Below, piece by piece: positions 16,944 to 24,903 of a stretch of DNA of 46,894 bases; positions within the stretch are counted from its first letter, which is position 1, and each line of letters opens with the position of its first letter. Source of the stretch: Citromicrobium sp. (GTDB lineage Bacteria; Pseudomonadota; Alphaproteobacteria; Sphingomonadales; Sphingomonadaceae); the NCBI GenBank assembly GCA_002712945.1, contig PAVA01000072.1:1-46894 (forward strand), written 5' to 3'. The position numbers and the translations under genes are program-made. Under the pieces are notes generated by a model, which saw nothing but the letters and a program-made list of their open reading frames with translations, was not told the origin of the DNA and searched no databases.

Positions 16944-17020
16944 CCGTTCGGGCTGAGCCTGTCGAAGCCCTGCACTTTTCTTCAAGAAAAACAGCCCTTC
17001 GACAAGCTCAGGGCGAGCGG
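16944..17020. repeat. Palindromic repeat (ccgttcg...ctgtcgaag family) between hisB and hisH
   Basis: The termini CCGTTCGGGCTGAGCCTGTC (from 16944) and GACAAGCTCAGGGCGAGCGG (to 17020) are imperfect inverted copies, with a second short palindrome TTTTCTTCAAGAAAA in the centre. The same family occurs at 23522-23593. This is a well-known dispersed repeat type of Sphingomonadales, recognised from memory. Confidence 0.85.
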
Positions 17021-17033
17021 GCCTGGCGAGATA

Positions 17034-17627
17034 CTAGCCTCCAAGAATCCCCTTGGTGCTGGGTACCGCCCCGCCCTTGCGCGGGTCGATCTCCACCGCT
17101 TGGCGCATCGCGCGGGCGAAACCCTTGTAGATCGCTTCGCAGATATGGTGGTTGTTGCTGCCGTACAGCAGCTCGACATGCAGCGTGATCCCCGCGGTCT
17201 GCGCGACCGACTGGAACCAGTGCTCGATCAGTTCGGTGTCCCATTCGCCCAGCTTCGTCTGGCTGAACCCTGCACGCCATACGCACCAGGGCCGCCCCGA
17301 AATGTCGAGTGCGACGCGCGCCAGCGTCTCGTCCATCGGCGAGTAGGCCTGCCCGTATCGGGAGATTCCGCCCTTGTCGCCCAGTGCCTGCGCAATCGCC
17401 TGACCCAGCGCGATCGCGCTGTCCTCGGTCGTGTGGTGCTGGTCGACATGAAGATCGCCATCGACGCGCATTTCCACGTCGATCAGCGAATGGCGGGAGA
17501 ACTGCTCGACCATGTGATCGAGAAAACCGATCCCGGTCGAAACCTCGTAGGCGCCCGTCCCGTCGAGGTTCACCGCCACGCGGATGCGGGTTTCCTTGGT
17601 ATCGCGCTCTATCAAGCCTGTACGCAT
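17034..17627 (-). CDS. hisB: Imidazoleglycerol-phosphate dehydratase HisB
   Basis: The 197-residue protein is the monofunctional dehydratase, without the phosphatase half found in enterobacteria. Metal-binding motifs '[16 protein letters not shown]'-type (here [14 protein letters not shown]) and '[20 protein letters not shown]' are intact, and '[16 protein letters not shown]' supplies further ligands. It heads the visible leftward histidine operon. The ATG at 17627 ([13 protein letters not shown]) is the family start; the open frame extends far upstream only because stops are rare in GC-rich DNA. The divergent sspB begins 87 bases away. Confidence 0.95.
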   Translation of the reverse strand: MRTGLIERDTKETRIRVAVNLDGTGAYEVSTGIGFLDHMVEQFSRHSLIDVEMRVDGDLHVDQHHTTEDSAIALGQAIAQALGDKGGISRYGQAYSPMDETLARVALDISGRPWCVWRAGFSQTKLGEWDTELIEHWFQSVAQTAGITLHVELLYGSNNHHICEAIYKGFARAMRQAVEIDPRKGGAVPSTKGILGG

Positions 17628-17714
17628 AAGGCCGCGCGCTATCCGCCGCCGCGCCCTCGCGCAAGCATTCTGCGCTTGACCGGGGGCGTGCGCGGCTTCA
17701 CCTAAACCATCGTG

Positions 17715-18227
17715 ATGAGTGACGAAGCGCCCGACAGCCTGATCCCCTATGACCAGATCGTGCAGGAGGCCCTGCGCGCAGTGGTCGGCAGCGTGCTGAG
17801 CGAGATCGAGGCGGGCGGCGGGACCCTGCCGGGCAATCACCACTTCTACATCACCTTCAAGACCGGGGTGCCGGGGGTCGAAATCCCCGATCACCTGCGC
17901 CAGCGCTTTCCCGACGAGATGACGATCGTGCTCCAGAACAAGTTCTGGGACCTGAACGTGACCGACACGGGCTTTTCGGTCGGCCTCAGCTTCAACAAGA
18001 TTTCCTCGCACCTCGTGGTGCCCTTCGCGGCGATCACCGCCTTCGTCGATCCGGCGGTCGATTTCGGCCTGCAGTTCCAGGCGACGGCGGTGGAAGATTC
18101 GCCCGCCCCCACCGAGTCGGCAGGCAACGACGGCGAAGAGGATGGGGAACACGGGGACGGCGAACCCGTTGCAAAGAGCGACGACGGCTCCAACGTCGTC
18201 ACGGTCGATTTCGGCCGCAAGAAGTAG
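17715..18227 (+). CDS. sspB: ClpXP protease specificity-enhancing factor SspB
   Basis: The 170-residue protein matches alphaproteobacterial SspB: '[13 protein letters not shown]', then '[20 protein letters not shown]', '[13 protein letters not shown]' and '[10 protein letters not shown]', which form the ssrA-tag-binding fold. A long acidic linker follows, and a short basic end '[10 protein letters not shown]' corresponds to the ClpX-binding tail. It delivers ssrA-tagged proteins to ClpXP. The ATG at 17715 is preferred; a GTG immediately before it would add one residue. It is divergent from hisB. Confidence 0.9.
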   Translation: MSDEAPDSLIPYDQIVQEALRAVVGSVLSEIEAGGGTLPGNHHFYITFKTGVPGVEIPDHLRQRFPDEMTIVLQNKFWDLNVTDTGFSVGLSFNKISSHLVVPFAAITAFVDPAVDFGLQFQATAVEDSPAPTESAGNDGEEDGEHGDGEPVAKSDDGSNVVTVDFGRKK

Positions 18228-18263
18228 GTCGCCAGCGGCGGCCCGATCAGGGGGCAAGCCCGT

Positions 18264-18662
18264 ATGAGCAGGAAGCGCGAGGAACTGCGCCGGAAGGTCG
18301 CCCGTGGCCAGGCGCGTGCACGCGGCGAGGCCGTGCCCGGCCTCTCGCCCAACCCCGCCAGCAATCTCATCATGGCCAATGCGATCGTGCGCACCGGGTC
18401 GATCCTGCTGCGCAAGGCGGTCGACAAGCGCATGCTGCAGAAGCGTTACGGCAAGGAAACCGCCGAAGCGGCGGTCGAGAACCAGGGACTGGGATCGACC
18501 ATCGTCAGCTTCCTGATGGCCAGGACCGCGGCGAAGTCCTCCACCGGCGCGATCCTGGTCGGCGGCGGCATGCTGGCGAAGACGCTCTACGACCGGCGCC
18601 AGGGCAAGAAGGCCGCGCTCAAGGGCGATGCCGAACTGCTGCAAAACGCCGCCAAGGACTGA
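18264..18662 (+). CDS. Hypothetical basic protein, conserved-looking
   Basis: The 132-residue protein begins with a strongly basic segment ([19 protein letters not shown]), then a helical middle '[20 protein letters not shown]' and '[19 protein letters not shown]'. A Gly/Ala-rich amphipathic or weakly hydrophobic stretch '[20 protein letters not shown]' follows near residue 95. It could associate peripherally with membrane. I do not recognise the family. It lies 36 bases after sspB and 77 bases before gmk, all on the same strand, so it may be co-transcribed with them. Confidence 0.65.
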   Translation: MSRKREELRRKVARGQARARGEAVPGLSPNPASNLIMANAIVRTGSILLRKAVDKRMLQKRYGKETAEAAVENQGLGSTIVSFLMARTAAKSSTGAILVGGGMLAKTLYDRRQGKKAALKGDAELLQNAAKD

Positions 18663-18739
18663 CGCCGCAATCCATTCGGCAGGGGAGCGCGTCCACCCGC
18701 AGGGTTGATCTTGAACCCATCAGGCGTCCAAGGACGGAC

Positions 18740-19396
18740 ATGGCCGAGCCCTCCTCCACCCCGACCGAATCCGACACCCTCCATCGCCGGGGGCTGATGT
18801 TCATCCTCTCCTCGCCCTCGGGCGCGGGCAAGACGACCATTTCCAACATGCTGCTGGCAGCGGACCCGGCGATCAAGCTGTCGGTCTCCGCCACCACCCG
18901 GCCGATGCGCAGGGGCGAGCAAGACGGGGTCCACTACCATTTCGTCGACGATGCCGAGTTCGACCGCCTGCTGGAGGAAGACGGCTTCTACGAATGGGCG
19001 CATGTCTTCGGCCACCGCTACGGCACGCCCAAGGGGCACATCCGCAGCGCGCTGAAGGAAGGGCAGGATTTCCTGTTCGACATCGACTGGCAGGGCACCC
19101 AGCAGCTCTACCAGAAGGACCAGCAGGATGTGGTGCGCGTGTTCATCCTGCCGCCCAGCCTGCCCGAACTGCGCCGCCGGTTGACCGGGCGGGGGACCGA
19201 CAGTGCCGAAGTGATCGAGGCGCGGATGGACCGCGCGCGCGCCGAGATCAGCCACTGGGACGGGTACGACTACGTGGTCATCAACGATGACGTCGATTCC
19301 TGCTTCACCAAGGTCCGCGAGATTCTCCACGCCGAACGGATGAAACGCCAGCGCCAGACCGGGCTGATCGATTTCGTCCGCGACCTGATGGGCTGA
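18740..19396 (+). CDS. gmk: Guanylate kinase
   Basis: The 218-residue enzyme has the P-loop 'SSPSGAGKTTISNML', the GMP-binding 'VSATTRPMRRGEQDGVHYHF', and 'EWAHVFGHRYGT', with the lid region 'RLTGRGTDSAEVIEARM'. It phosphorylates GMP to GDP, essential for GTP and ppGpp supply. Length and motif order match bacterial Gmk. It converges with copB across a 21-base gap with no clear terminator. Confidence 0.96.
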   Translation: MAEPSSTPTESDTLHRRGLMFILSSPSGAGKTTISNMLLAADPAIKLSVSATTRPMRRGEQDGVHYHFVDDAEFDRLLEEDGFYEWAHVFGHRYGTPKGHIRSALKEGQDFLFDIDWQGTQQLYQKDQQDVVRVFILPPSLPELRRRLTGRGTDSAEVIEARMDRARAEISHWDGYDYVVINDDVDSCFTKVREILHAERMKRQRQTGLIDFVRDLMG

Positions 19397-19417
19397 GACA
19401 CCGGCCCGCCACAGGGC

Positions 19418-20449
19418 TCAGAACCAGACGCGCAGGCCGACCACGGCCTTGACGCCATCGGGGTCTTCCCCGGCAAGCCGCGCAATATCCGCCGTCTCGC
19501 CCAGCTTCGCCTCGTATTCGACGCCGACATAGGGCGCGAATTCGCGGGCGATCTCGTAGCGCAGACGCAGCCCCGGCTCGATTTTCGTGAATCCAGCGCC
19601 GATCGCGCGCTCCGGAATATCCTGCGCGGCAAGCTCTGCCTCGATACGCGGCTGGAGAATCAGCGCCTGCGTGATCTTCTGATCGTATTCGGCCTCGATC
19701 CGCGCGGTCAGGTCGCCCCGGTCGGACAGGAACAGCGCCCCGTCGACATGGAACATGTAGGGCGCGAGGCCCTGCACCCCTATCACCAGATGCGTCAGGC
19801 TGTCGGGCTCGGGATCGAAGCGGACGCCCGTTTGAAGATCGAAGAAGGGGCCGATCGCGCGGCTGTAGAGCGCCTGGATCTCGGCATCCTCCAGCGCACC
19901 GCCAATCTCGCCCTCGCCTTCGGTCTTGAGAACGAAGCGGTCGAGATCGCCGCCGTACCAGCCCTGCACATCCCACAGGTAGCCGTCTTCCCCGCCATCG
20001 GTGGCGAGGCGTGCCTCGAGCCGTTCGATCAGAATCGAGCCGGTGGTCATGCCCCCATTTCCGCGCACAAGCTCAGCGCGGGCGGGTTCCATCACATCGC
20101 TGCCCCACAGCGCATCGGCGGCATGGCGCGGCCCCTCGAAGGCGCGGGGCGGCACTGCGTCCTCGGGCGCCGCACCGGGAGCCGATTTGTCGCTCGCCGC
20201 GCCGTGGGAGCCATGATCCATGCCTTCCATCTCGCCCCCCGACATGCCCATGTCGGGCTTGCCCTTCTCCATCGGCGCTTCGGCGTCGGGGGCGTCCTTC
20301 GGCGGGCACTTCTCGGGCGGGAGATGACCCATGGCGCAATGGTCCATCGCCGGTTCGGGCTCCGACTTCGCGGGATGCGAAGCGTGGCTTTGCGCGGCGA
20401 GCGGACTGGCCAGAAACACCGCGCCAAGAAGGATTGTCGCGCGGATCAT
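19418..20449 (-). CDS. copB: Copper resistance outer-membrane protein CopB
   Basis: The 343-residue protein has a signal peptide (MIRATILLGAVFLASPLAAQ). A His/Met/Cys-rich metal-binding segment (MDHCAMGHLPPEKC, then MGMSGGEMEGMDHGSHG) covers about residues 35-95. The C-terminal beta-barrel domain starts near 'ADALWGSDVMEPARAEL' and ends 'GLRVWF'. CopB works with CopA to sequester or export copper. The ATG at 20449 overlaps the copA stop as ATGA; upstream in-frame sequence belongs to copA. The pair is divergent from a CsoR-type regulator. Confidence 0.93.
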   Translation of the reverse strand: MIRATILLGAVFLASPLAAQSHASHPAKSEPEPAMDHCAMGHLPPEKCPPKDAPDAEAPMEKGKPDMGMSGGEMEGMDHGSHGAASDKSAPGAAPEDAVPPRAFEGPRHAADALWGSDVMEPARAELVRGNGGMTTGSILIERLEARLATDGGEDGYLWDVQGWYGGDLDRFVLKTEGEGEIGGALEDAEIQALYSRAIGPFFDLQTGVRFDPEPDSLTHLVIGVQGLAPYMFHVDGALFLSDRGDLTARIEAEYDQKITQALILQPRIEAELAAQDIPERAIGAGFTKIEPGLRLRYEIAREFAPYVGVEYEAKLGETADIARLAGEDPDGVKAVVGLRVWF

Positions 20450-22137
20450 GCGCCGTCTCCTTCGGGGAACGGGCGCACGGTCACCACCTGAAACATGCCT
20501 GCGTGCATGTGGTAGAGCAGGTGGCAATGGAAGGCCCAGTCGCCCGGCTCGTTGGCGGTCAGATCGAAAGTGGCGGTGCCGCCCGGCTGCACGATAAGGG
20601 TGTGCTTCAGGGGCTGGTGCATGTGGTCCGCGCCATTGACCAGCTCGAAGAAATGGCCGTGAAGATGGATCGGGTGCGCCATCATCGTCTGGTTGACCAG
20701 CTTGACCCGCACCCGCTCGTCATAGCCGAAGCGGATCGGATCGTCGCTGACGGCGGTGAATTTCTTGCCGTCGAAGCTCCACATGTAGCGTTCCATGTTG
20801 CCGGTGAGGTGGATCTCCATCTCCCGGTCGACCTCGCGGTGCGGGTTCATCCGCTTCGCCTTCAGGTCGGTATAACGCAGCACGCGGTGCGCCACCTTGT
20901 CGAGGCCGAGGCCGGGGAAGTCCATGCGATCCATCGGCATCGGGGCAATCATGTCGACACCCGGGCCGACCTTCACGTCATCGGGCACGAGCGACTTGTC
21001 CCGCATGGAATGGTCCATGTCGCCCATGCCTTCCATGCCGCCATGATCCATCATGCCCATATCGGCCATGGTCAGTGTCACGGGTTCACGAAGCGCAGGC
21101 GGCGTAGCGATGTGGCCGGCATGGCTGGTGAGGCTGGCGATGCCCATCCCGCTGCGATCCATTGCCTCGGCAACGATGGCGTGGCTGCCATCGGGCGGAG
21201 TCACGATCACGTCGTAGGTCTCGGCCACGCCGATCTGGAACTCGTCCACCTCGACCGGCGCGACATCCTGCCCGTCGGCCGCGATCACCGTCATCGGCAC
21301 GCCGGGAATGCGCAGATTGAAGAAGGTCATCGCCGAGCCGTTGATGATCCGCAGGCGCACCTGTTCGCCCGCACGGAATGCGAACTGGAGGTCGTCCTGC
21401 GGACCATGGCCGTTGACGAGGAAGGTGTAGGTGCTGCCCGTCACGTCCGAGATGTCGCGCGGGTTCATCCGCATCCGGCCCCACATGCGCCGCATCGCAC
21501 CCGGCATGTCGCCCTCGGTCGCGGTCTGCATCTGGCGGTTGAAATAGTGCTCGCCGACCTTGAGCTTGCGAATGATCTCGTGCGGATGCATCGGCGTGAA
21601 CTCGCTCAGCAGCACGACGTAATCGCGGTCGTAGCGCGGATCGGGATCGGCGCTTTCGACCACGATCGGGCCGTAGTGCCCCGCCTGCTCCTGCAGGCCC
21701 GAATGCGAGTGCCACCAGTAGGTGCCGCTCTGGCGGATCGGGAATTCGTAGGTGAAACGCTCGCCCGGACGGATGCCGGGGAAGCTGACGCCGGGCACGC
21801 CATCGAATTGGAAAGGCACCAGCAGCCCGTGCCAGTGGATCGAGCTGTCTTCGTCGAGGCCATTGGCAACATTGAAGCGGACGGTCTGCCCTTCGCGCAG
21901 GCGGATCAGCGGACCCGGCACCGTGCCGTTCACCGCGACCGCGTGGCCCGACCGGCCGCCAGTGGCGAAATGATGCCTGCCGATGGCAAGGTCGATTGTC
22001 TCGCCCGAAAGCTCGCCAAAACCCTTCTTCGCATGGGTCAGCGACGCGCCCTTCGCCCAGGCGGGCATGGGCAGGGCACTGGCGGCAGCGAGCGCGGCGG
22101 TGCTCTTGATGAGGCGGCGACGGGAAAGAGGGGGCAT
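20446..22137 (-). CDS. copA: Multicopper oxidase CopA (copper resistance)
   Basis: The 563-residue protein starts with a Tat-type signal (SRRRLIKSTAALAAASALP), as expected for a folded, copper-loaded periplasmic oxidase. The four copper-ligand motifs are present: 'SIHWHGLLVP', 'YWWHSHSGLQEQAG', 'HPIHLHGHFFELV' and 'WAFHCHLLYHMHAGMF'. A Met/His-rich insert (MGMMDHGGMEGMGDMDHSM) near residue 360 is typical of CopA/PcoA and binds Cu(I). It oxidises Cu(I) to the less toxic Cu(II). The ATG at 22137 places the twin-arginine motif at the N-terminus. Confidence 0.95.
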   Translation of the reverse strand: MPPLSRRRLIKSTAALAAASALPMPAWAKGASLTHAKKGFGELSGETIDLAIGRHHFATGGRSGHAVAVNGTVPGPLIRLREGQTVRFNVANGLDEDSSIHWHGLLVPFQFDGVPGVSFPGIRPGERFTYEFPIRQSGTYWWHSHSGLQEQAGHYGPIVVESADPDPRYDRDYVVLLSEFTPMHPHEIIRKLKVGEHYFNRQMQTATEGDMPGAMRRMWGRMRMNPRDISDVTGSTYTFLVNGHGPQDDLQFAFRAGEQVRLRIINGSAMTFFNLRIPGVPMTVIAADGQDVAPVEVDEFQIGVAETYDVIVTPPDGSHAIVAEAMDRSGMGIASLTSHAGHIATPPALREPVTLTMADMGMMDHGGMEGMGDMDHSMRDKSLVPDDVKVGPGVDMIAPMPMDRMDFPGLGLDKVAHRVLRYTDLKAKRMNPHREVDREMEIHLTGNMERYMWSFDGKKFTAVSDDPIRFGYDERVRVKLVNQTMMAHPIHLHGHFFELVNGADHMHQPLKHTLIVQPGGTATFDLTANEPGDWAFHCHLLYHMHAGMFQVVTVRPFPEGDGA

Positions 22138-22177
22138 GGGGGCCTGCGAGTGATTGATCCTGCGGGCGCGCCTATAT

Positions 22178-22194
22178 ATACCCCCATGGGGTAT
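22178..22194. promoter_or_regulatory. CsoR-type operator between copA and the regulator gene
   Basis: The sequence ATACCCCCATGGGGTAT is an imperfect inverted repeat with a C/G-run core (CCCCATGGGG) flanked by ATA/TAT. This is the pattern of CsoR/RcnR-class operators. It sits 20 bases upstream of the regulator ATG and 41 bases upstream of copA, so one site could control both genes. Confidence 0.7.
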
Positions 22195-22213
22195 TACAAT
22201 CGGACTTTGGACC

Positions 22214-22483
22214 ATGGCTGATACAAAGAGCGCCAAAATCAATCGGCTGAACCGGATCGCAGGCCAGGTGCGCGGCCTCGCGCAGATGATCGAGGATGAT
22301 CGCTACTGCATGGACATCCTGCACCAGCTGCAGGCGGTCAAATCCGCGCTCGCCAAGGTCGAGACGCAGGTCCTGAAGGACCACGCGGCGTGTTGCGTCG
22401 CCGAAGCCATCGCCAGCGGAGACGAAGCCGACCAGCGCGAAAAGTTCGAGGAACTGGTGGAGCTGTTCGCCAAGCGCCGCTGA
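22214..22483 (+). CDS. csoR: CsoR-type metal-sensing transcriptional repressor
   Basis: The 89-residue all-helical protein belongs to the CsoR/RcnR family: 'INRLNRIAGQVRGLAQMIED', then 'YCMDILHQLQAVKSAL' and 'VLKDHAACCVAEAI'. The Cys in YCMD with His and Cys in DHAACC matches the Cys-His-Cys copper site of CsoR rather than the Ni/Co or formaldehyde-type sites. It would repress copAB and itself until Cu(I) binds. The ATG at 22214 is chosen because the family begins close to this point. A G/C-run operator lies directly upstream. Confidence 0.88.
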   Translation: MADTKSAKINRLNRIAGQVRGLAQMIEDDRYCMDILHQLQAVKSALAKVETQVLKDHAACCVAEAIASGDEADQREKFEELVELFAKRR

Positions 22484-22633
22484 GGTGCGGCGCGAGCCCT
22501 CCTGCTCACCGTAACGATTTTCCTACTCGCCGCGCGCAGGCTATGGCTCTGGCGGCTCTTTCACATCGTCGGCAGACCCTGCGCAAGAAAGGGGGCGAAC
22601 CCTGCAGCTCGCCCCCTCGCCCATGCGCTCTTC

Positions 22634-22691
22634 TTGCCCCTCCAAAGGGGGCAGGTTTTAGCCCCTATGACACTGTGTCAGGTGTGTCAGG
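22634..22691. repeat. Dispersed repeat with 23-bp segment shared with 42127-42149
   Basis: The 217-base gap after csoR holds a small hairpin (cccctccaaagggg, 22638-22651) and then, at 22669-22691, a 23-bp segment beginning GACACTGTGTCAGG. That segment is the exact reverse complement of 42127-42149. Partial similarity continues outward into a T-rich then C-rich flank. The rest of the gap shows no gene that I can support. Confidence 0.7.
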
Positions 22692-22700
22692 CCGCCGCCC

Positions 22701-23510
22701 CTATTCGCCCGACGGATCGACGAAATTGCCCGCGCCGATATTGGCGTTGACCACGCCGCCGTCGATCGGGATCGTCGTGCCGACCACGTAATCGCCCGCA
22801 CGGCTCAGCAGGTAGATCGCGCCCGCCGCCATATCCTCGGTCACGCCGACGCGGCGCGCGGGGATGCCGCGCTTGACCGTCTCCGCGTTGTCGCGTGCGG
22901 CGCGGTTCATGGCACTGGGGAAGGCGCCCGGCCCGATCCCGTTGACCACGATATTGTGGCCGATCAGCTCGGCCGCCATGCGCCGGGTCAGGTGGATCAG
23001 CCCCGCCTTGCTCGCCTGATAGGGATAGGTCGGCCAGGGATTGCACTTCATCCCGTCGATGCTGGAGATCATCAGCACCTTGGCCGGGCGCTCCGCCGTG
23101 CCCGCCTTCTTGAGCAGCGGCAGCAGCTTCTGGGTGAGGAAGAACGGGGTCTTCAGGTTGAGGTCCATCGTGCGGTGCCAGCCGGCCTCGCTGAACTCCT
23201 CGAACGGCTCGCCCCAGGCAGCGCCCGCGTTGTTGACCAGCAGGTCGAGCTTGTCCTCGCGGGAAGCGAGCTCGTCGGCCAGCGCCTTGATACCGTCCAT
23301 TTGGCTGAGGTCGCCGACCAGGCCGATGACCTTGTCGCCAAGCTCGGCGCTGGTTTCGTCGACCTGCTCCTTCTTGCGGGCGACGATATAGACCTTCGCG
23401 CAGCCCGCTTCGAGCAGGCCTTCCACGATCATCCTGCCGATTCCGCGGCTGCCGCCGGTAACCAGCGCGATCTTCCCTTCGAGACCGAAAAGGTCGGTGA
23501 GTTTCATCAT
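22701..23510 (-). CDS. Short-chain dehydrogenase/reductase (SDR)
   Basis: The roughly 269-residue oxidoreductase has the NAD(P)-binding 'ALVTGGSRGIGRMIVEGL', 'LLVNNAGAAWGEPFEEF', the active-site 'YPYQASKAGLIHLTRRM' (Tyr-x3-Lys) and 'VNGIGPGAFPS'. It is a classical SDR; RhlG-like 3-oxoacyl reductases have similar sequences, so a role in oxidising or reducing acyl intermediates is plausible next to the acyl-CoA dehydrogenases. Two adjacent ATG codons at 23510 and 23507 can serve as start. Upstream in-frame sequence runs into a palindromic repeat and is not coding. Confidence 0.88.
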   Translation of the reverse strand: MMKLTDLFGLEGKIALVTGGSRGIGRMIVEGLLEAGCAKVYIVARKKEQVDETSAELGDKVIGLVGDLSQMDGIKALADELASREDKLDLLVNNAGAAWGEPFEEFSEAGWHRTMDLNLKTPFFLTQKLLPLLKKAGTAERPAKVLMISSIDGMKCNPWPTYPYQASKAGLIHLTRRMAAELIGHNIVVNGIGPGAFPSAMNRAARDNAETVKRGIPARRVGVTEDMAAGAIYLLSRAGDYVVGTTIPIDGGVVNANIGAGNFVDPSGE

Positions 23511-23521
23511 GTCCGTATGCT

Positions 23522-23593
23522 CCGTTCGTCCTGAGCCTGTCGAAGGGCGAACCCTGCGCAACGTTCGCGGTTCGACAGGCTCACCACGAACGG
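23522..23593. repeat. Palindromic repeat (ccgttcg...ctgtcgaag family)
   Basis: The inverted termini CCGTTCGTCCTGAGCCTGTC and GACAGGCTCACCACGAACGG bound a 72-bp element of the same family as 16944-17020. It lies just upstream of the SDR start. A separate hairpin with arms CCCCCTCCTTT and AAAGGAGGGGG follows at about 23618-23641. Confidence 0.85.
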
Positions 23594-23650
23594 GAAAGGC
23601 GTCGTCTTGGCCCCCGACCCCCTCCTTTGGAAAGGAGGGGGAGTGAAGGC

Positions 23651-24790
23651 TCAATACCCGCTCAGTTCCGCAACGCGGCCCGCGTGGTAGTACATGTCGC
23701 CGAGGAACTCCTGCAGCGCGCGGTCGCGCTTCATGTAGAGGCCGATGTCGTATTCGTCGGTCATCCCGATGCCGCCGTGCATCTGCACGCCTTCGCGCAC
23801 CGCAAGCCCCGCCGCCTTGGCGACCTTGGCCTTGGCGACCGAGGTCATCAGATCGGCCTTCTCGCTCTCGCCATCGACCAGCTGCGCGGCCTTGAGTGTC
23901 ACAGCGCGTGCGATCTCGACTTCGGAATAGAGATGGGCCGCACGGTGCTGAAGCGCCTGGAAGCTGCCGATCAGCTGGCCGAACTGCTTGCGCTGCTTGA
24001 GGTAGTCGACCGTCATGTCCATCGCCCCGCGCGCCACGCCCACGCCTTCGGCCGCCGCGCCGACGCGGCCCGCACGCAGCATCGCGTTGAGAATCTCGCG
24101 CCCGCCGTCGACTTCGCCGATCACCGCATCGCCGTCGAGTTCCACGCCGTCGAAGGTGATGTGGCTGGCCATCGAAGAATCGACCAGCCGCACGCTGTCA
24201 TGGCTCATTCCGCTCGCATCCTGCGGCACCGCGAACAGCGTGATGCCGTCGGTGTCGCTGTCGCTGCCCGAGGTGCGGGCGGCGACCACGATCATCTCCG
24301 CGCTGGCGCCGTAGACCACGAAGTCCTTCTTGCCGGTAAGCTTGAAGCCATTGCCCGACTTCTCCGCCTTGCAGGCAATGCGCTCAGGCCGGTGCTTGGG
24401 CCCTTCGTCGATCGCGACGGCATATACGTTCTTCCCCGCCACCAGGTCGGGCAGCCAGCGCCCGCGCGTATCGTCGCTACCATGCTTGAGAGCGGTGGCC
24501 GCGAGCACCGAAGAGCTGAGGAAAGGCGACGGGGTGAGGTTCGCGCCGATTTCCTCGAGCACGATATTCGCCTCGACCTGGCCCATGCCGAGCCCGCCGT
24601 CCTCTTCGGGCAGCAGGATGCCGGTGAAGCCCATCTCGCCGAACTGCTCCCACAACCCGTGGCCGAAGCCGTCCTTGCAGTCGCGGTCGCGCCAGTGGCG
24701 CAGCTGCTTGGCGATCGCGCCTTCCTCGCGGATGAAATCGCTTGCGCTGTCGGCGAGCATCGCCTGATCGTCGTCGTAGTAAAGTGGCAT
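23651..24790 (-). CDS. Acyl-CoA dehydrogenase (379 aa)
   Basis: The protein covers the full acyl-CoA dehydrogenase fold: an N-terminal helical domain ('FGHGLWEQFGEMGFTGILLP'), a middle beta domain ('GNGFKLTGKKDFVVYGASAE') and a C-terminal helical domain ('YLKQRKQFGQLIGSFQALQH', 'QMHGGIGMTDEYDIGLYMKR'). It uses FAD to form the alpha,beta double bond of an acyl-CoA. It is directly downstream (113 bases) of a second, different acyl-CoA dehydrogenase on the same strand. Adjacent unlike pairs of this kind form alpha2-beta2 heterotetramers in actinobacterial steroid side-chain oxidation, so a joint enzyme is possible. Confidence 0.88.
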   Translation of the reverse strand: MPLYYDDDQAMLADSASDFIREEGAIAKQLRHWRDRDCKDGFGHGLWEQFGEMGFTGILLPEEDGGLGMGQVEANIVLEEIGANLTPSPFLSSSVLAATALKHGSDDTRGRWLPDLVAGKNVYAVAIDEGPKHRPERIACKAEKSGNGFKLTGKKDFVVYGASAEMIVVAARTSGSDSDTDGITLFAVPQDASGMSHDSVRLVDSSMASHITFDGVELDGDAVIGEVDGGREILNAMLRAGRVGAAAEGVGVARGAMDMTVDYLKQRKQFGQLIGSFQALQHRAAHLYSEVEIARAVTLKAAQLVDGESEKADLMTSVAKAKVAKAAGLAVREGVQMHGGIGMTDEYDIGLYMKRDRALQEFLGDMYYHAGRVAELSGY

Positions 24791-24810
24791 CGAACAAACC
24801 TTCCCAATCC

Positions 24811-24898
24811 GTCATCCCGGACTTGATCCGGGATCCCGCTTTCTTTTCGCCCGCCGCAGGAAAGAAGCGGGACCCCGGATCGAAGGCCGGGGTGACGA
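24811..24898. repeat. Palindromic repeat (gtcatcccgg...ccggggtgacgat family)
   Basis: The left half (GTCATCCCGGACTTGATCCG then GGATCCCGCTTTCTT) is mirrored by the right half (AAGAAGCGGGACCCCGGATC then CCGGGGTGACGAT). This makes an 88-bp element between the two acyl-CoA dehydrogenase genes. It is a third or fourth distinct dispersed repeat family in the window. Confidence 0.85.
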
Positions 24899-24903
24899 TG
24901 TGT

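Noticed and set aside
17034..18644. A 536-codon leftward frame containing hisB
   Set aside because: Only the last 197 codons match HisB. The upstream part runs antisense through sspB and the following gene and reflects the rarity of stops in GC-rich DNA.
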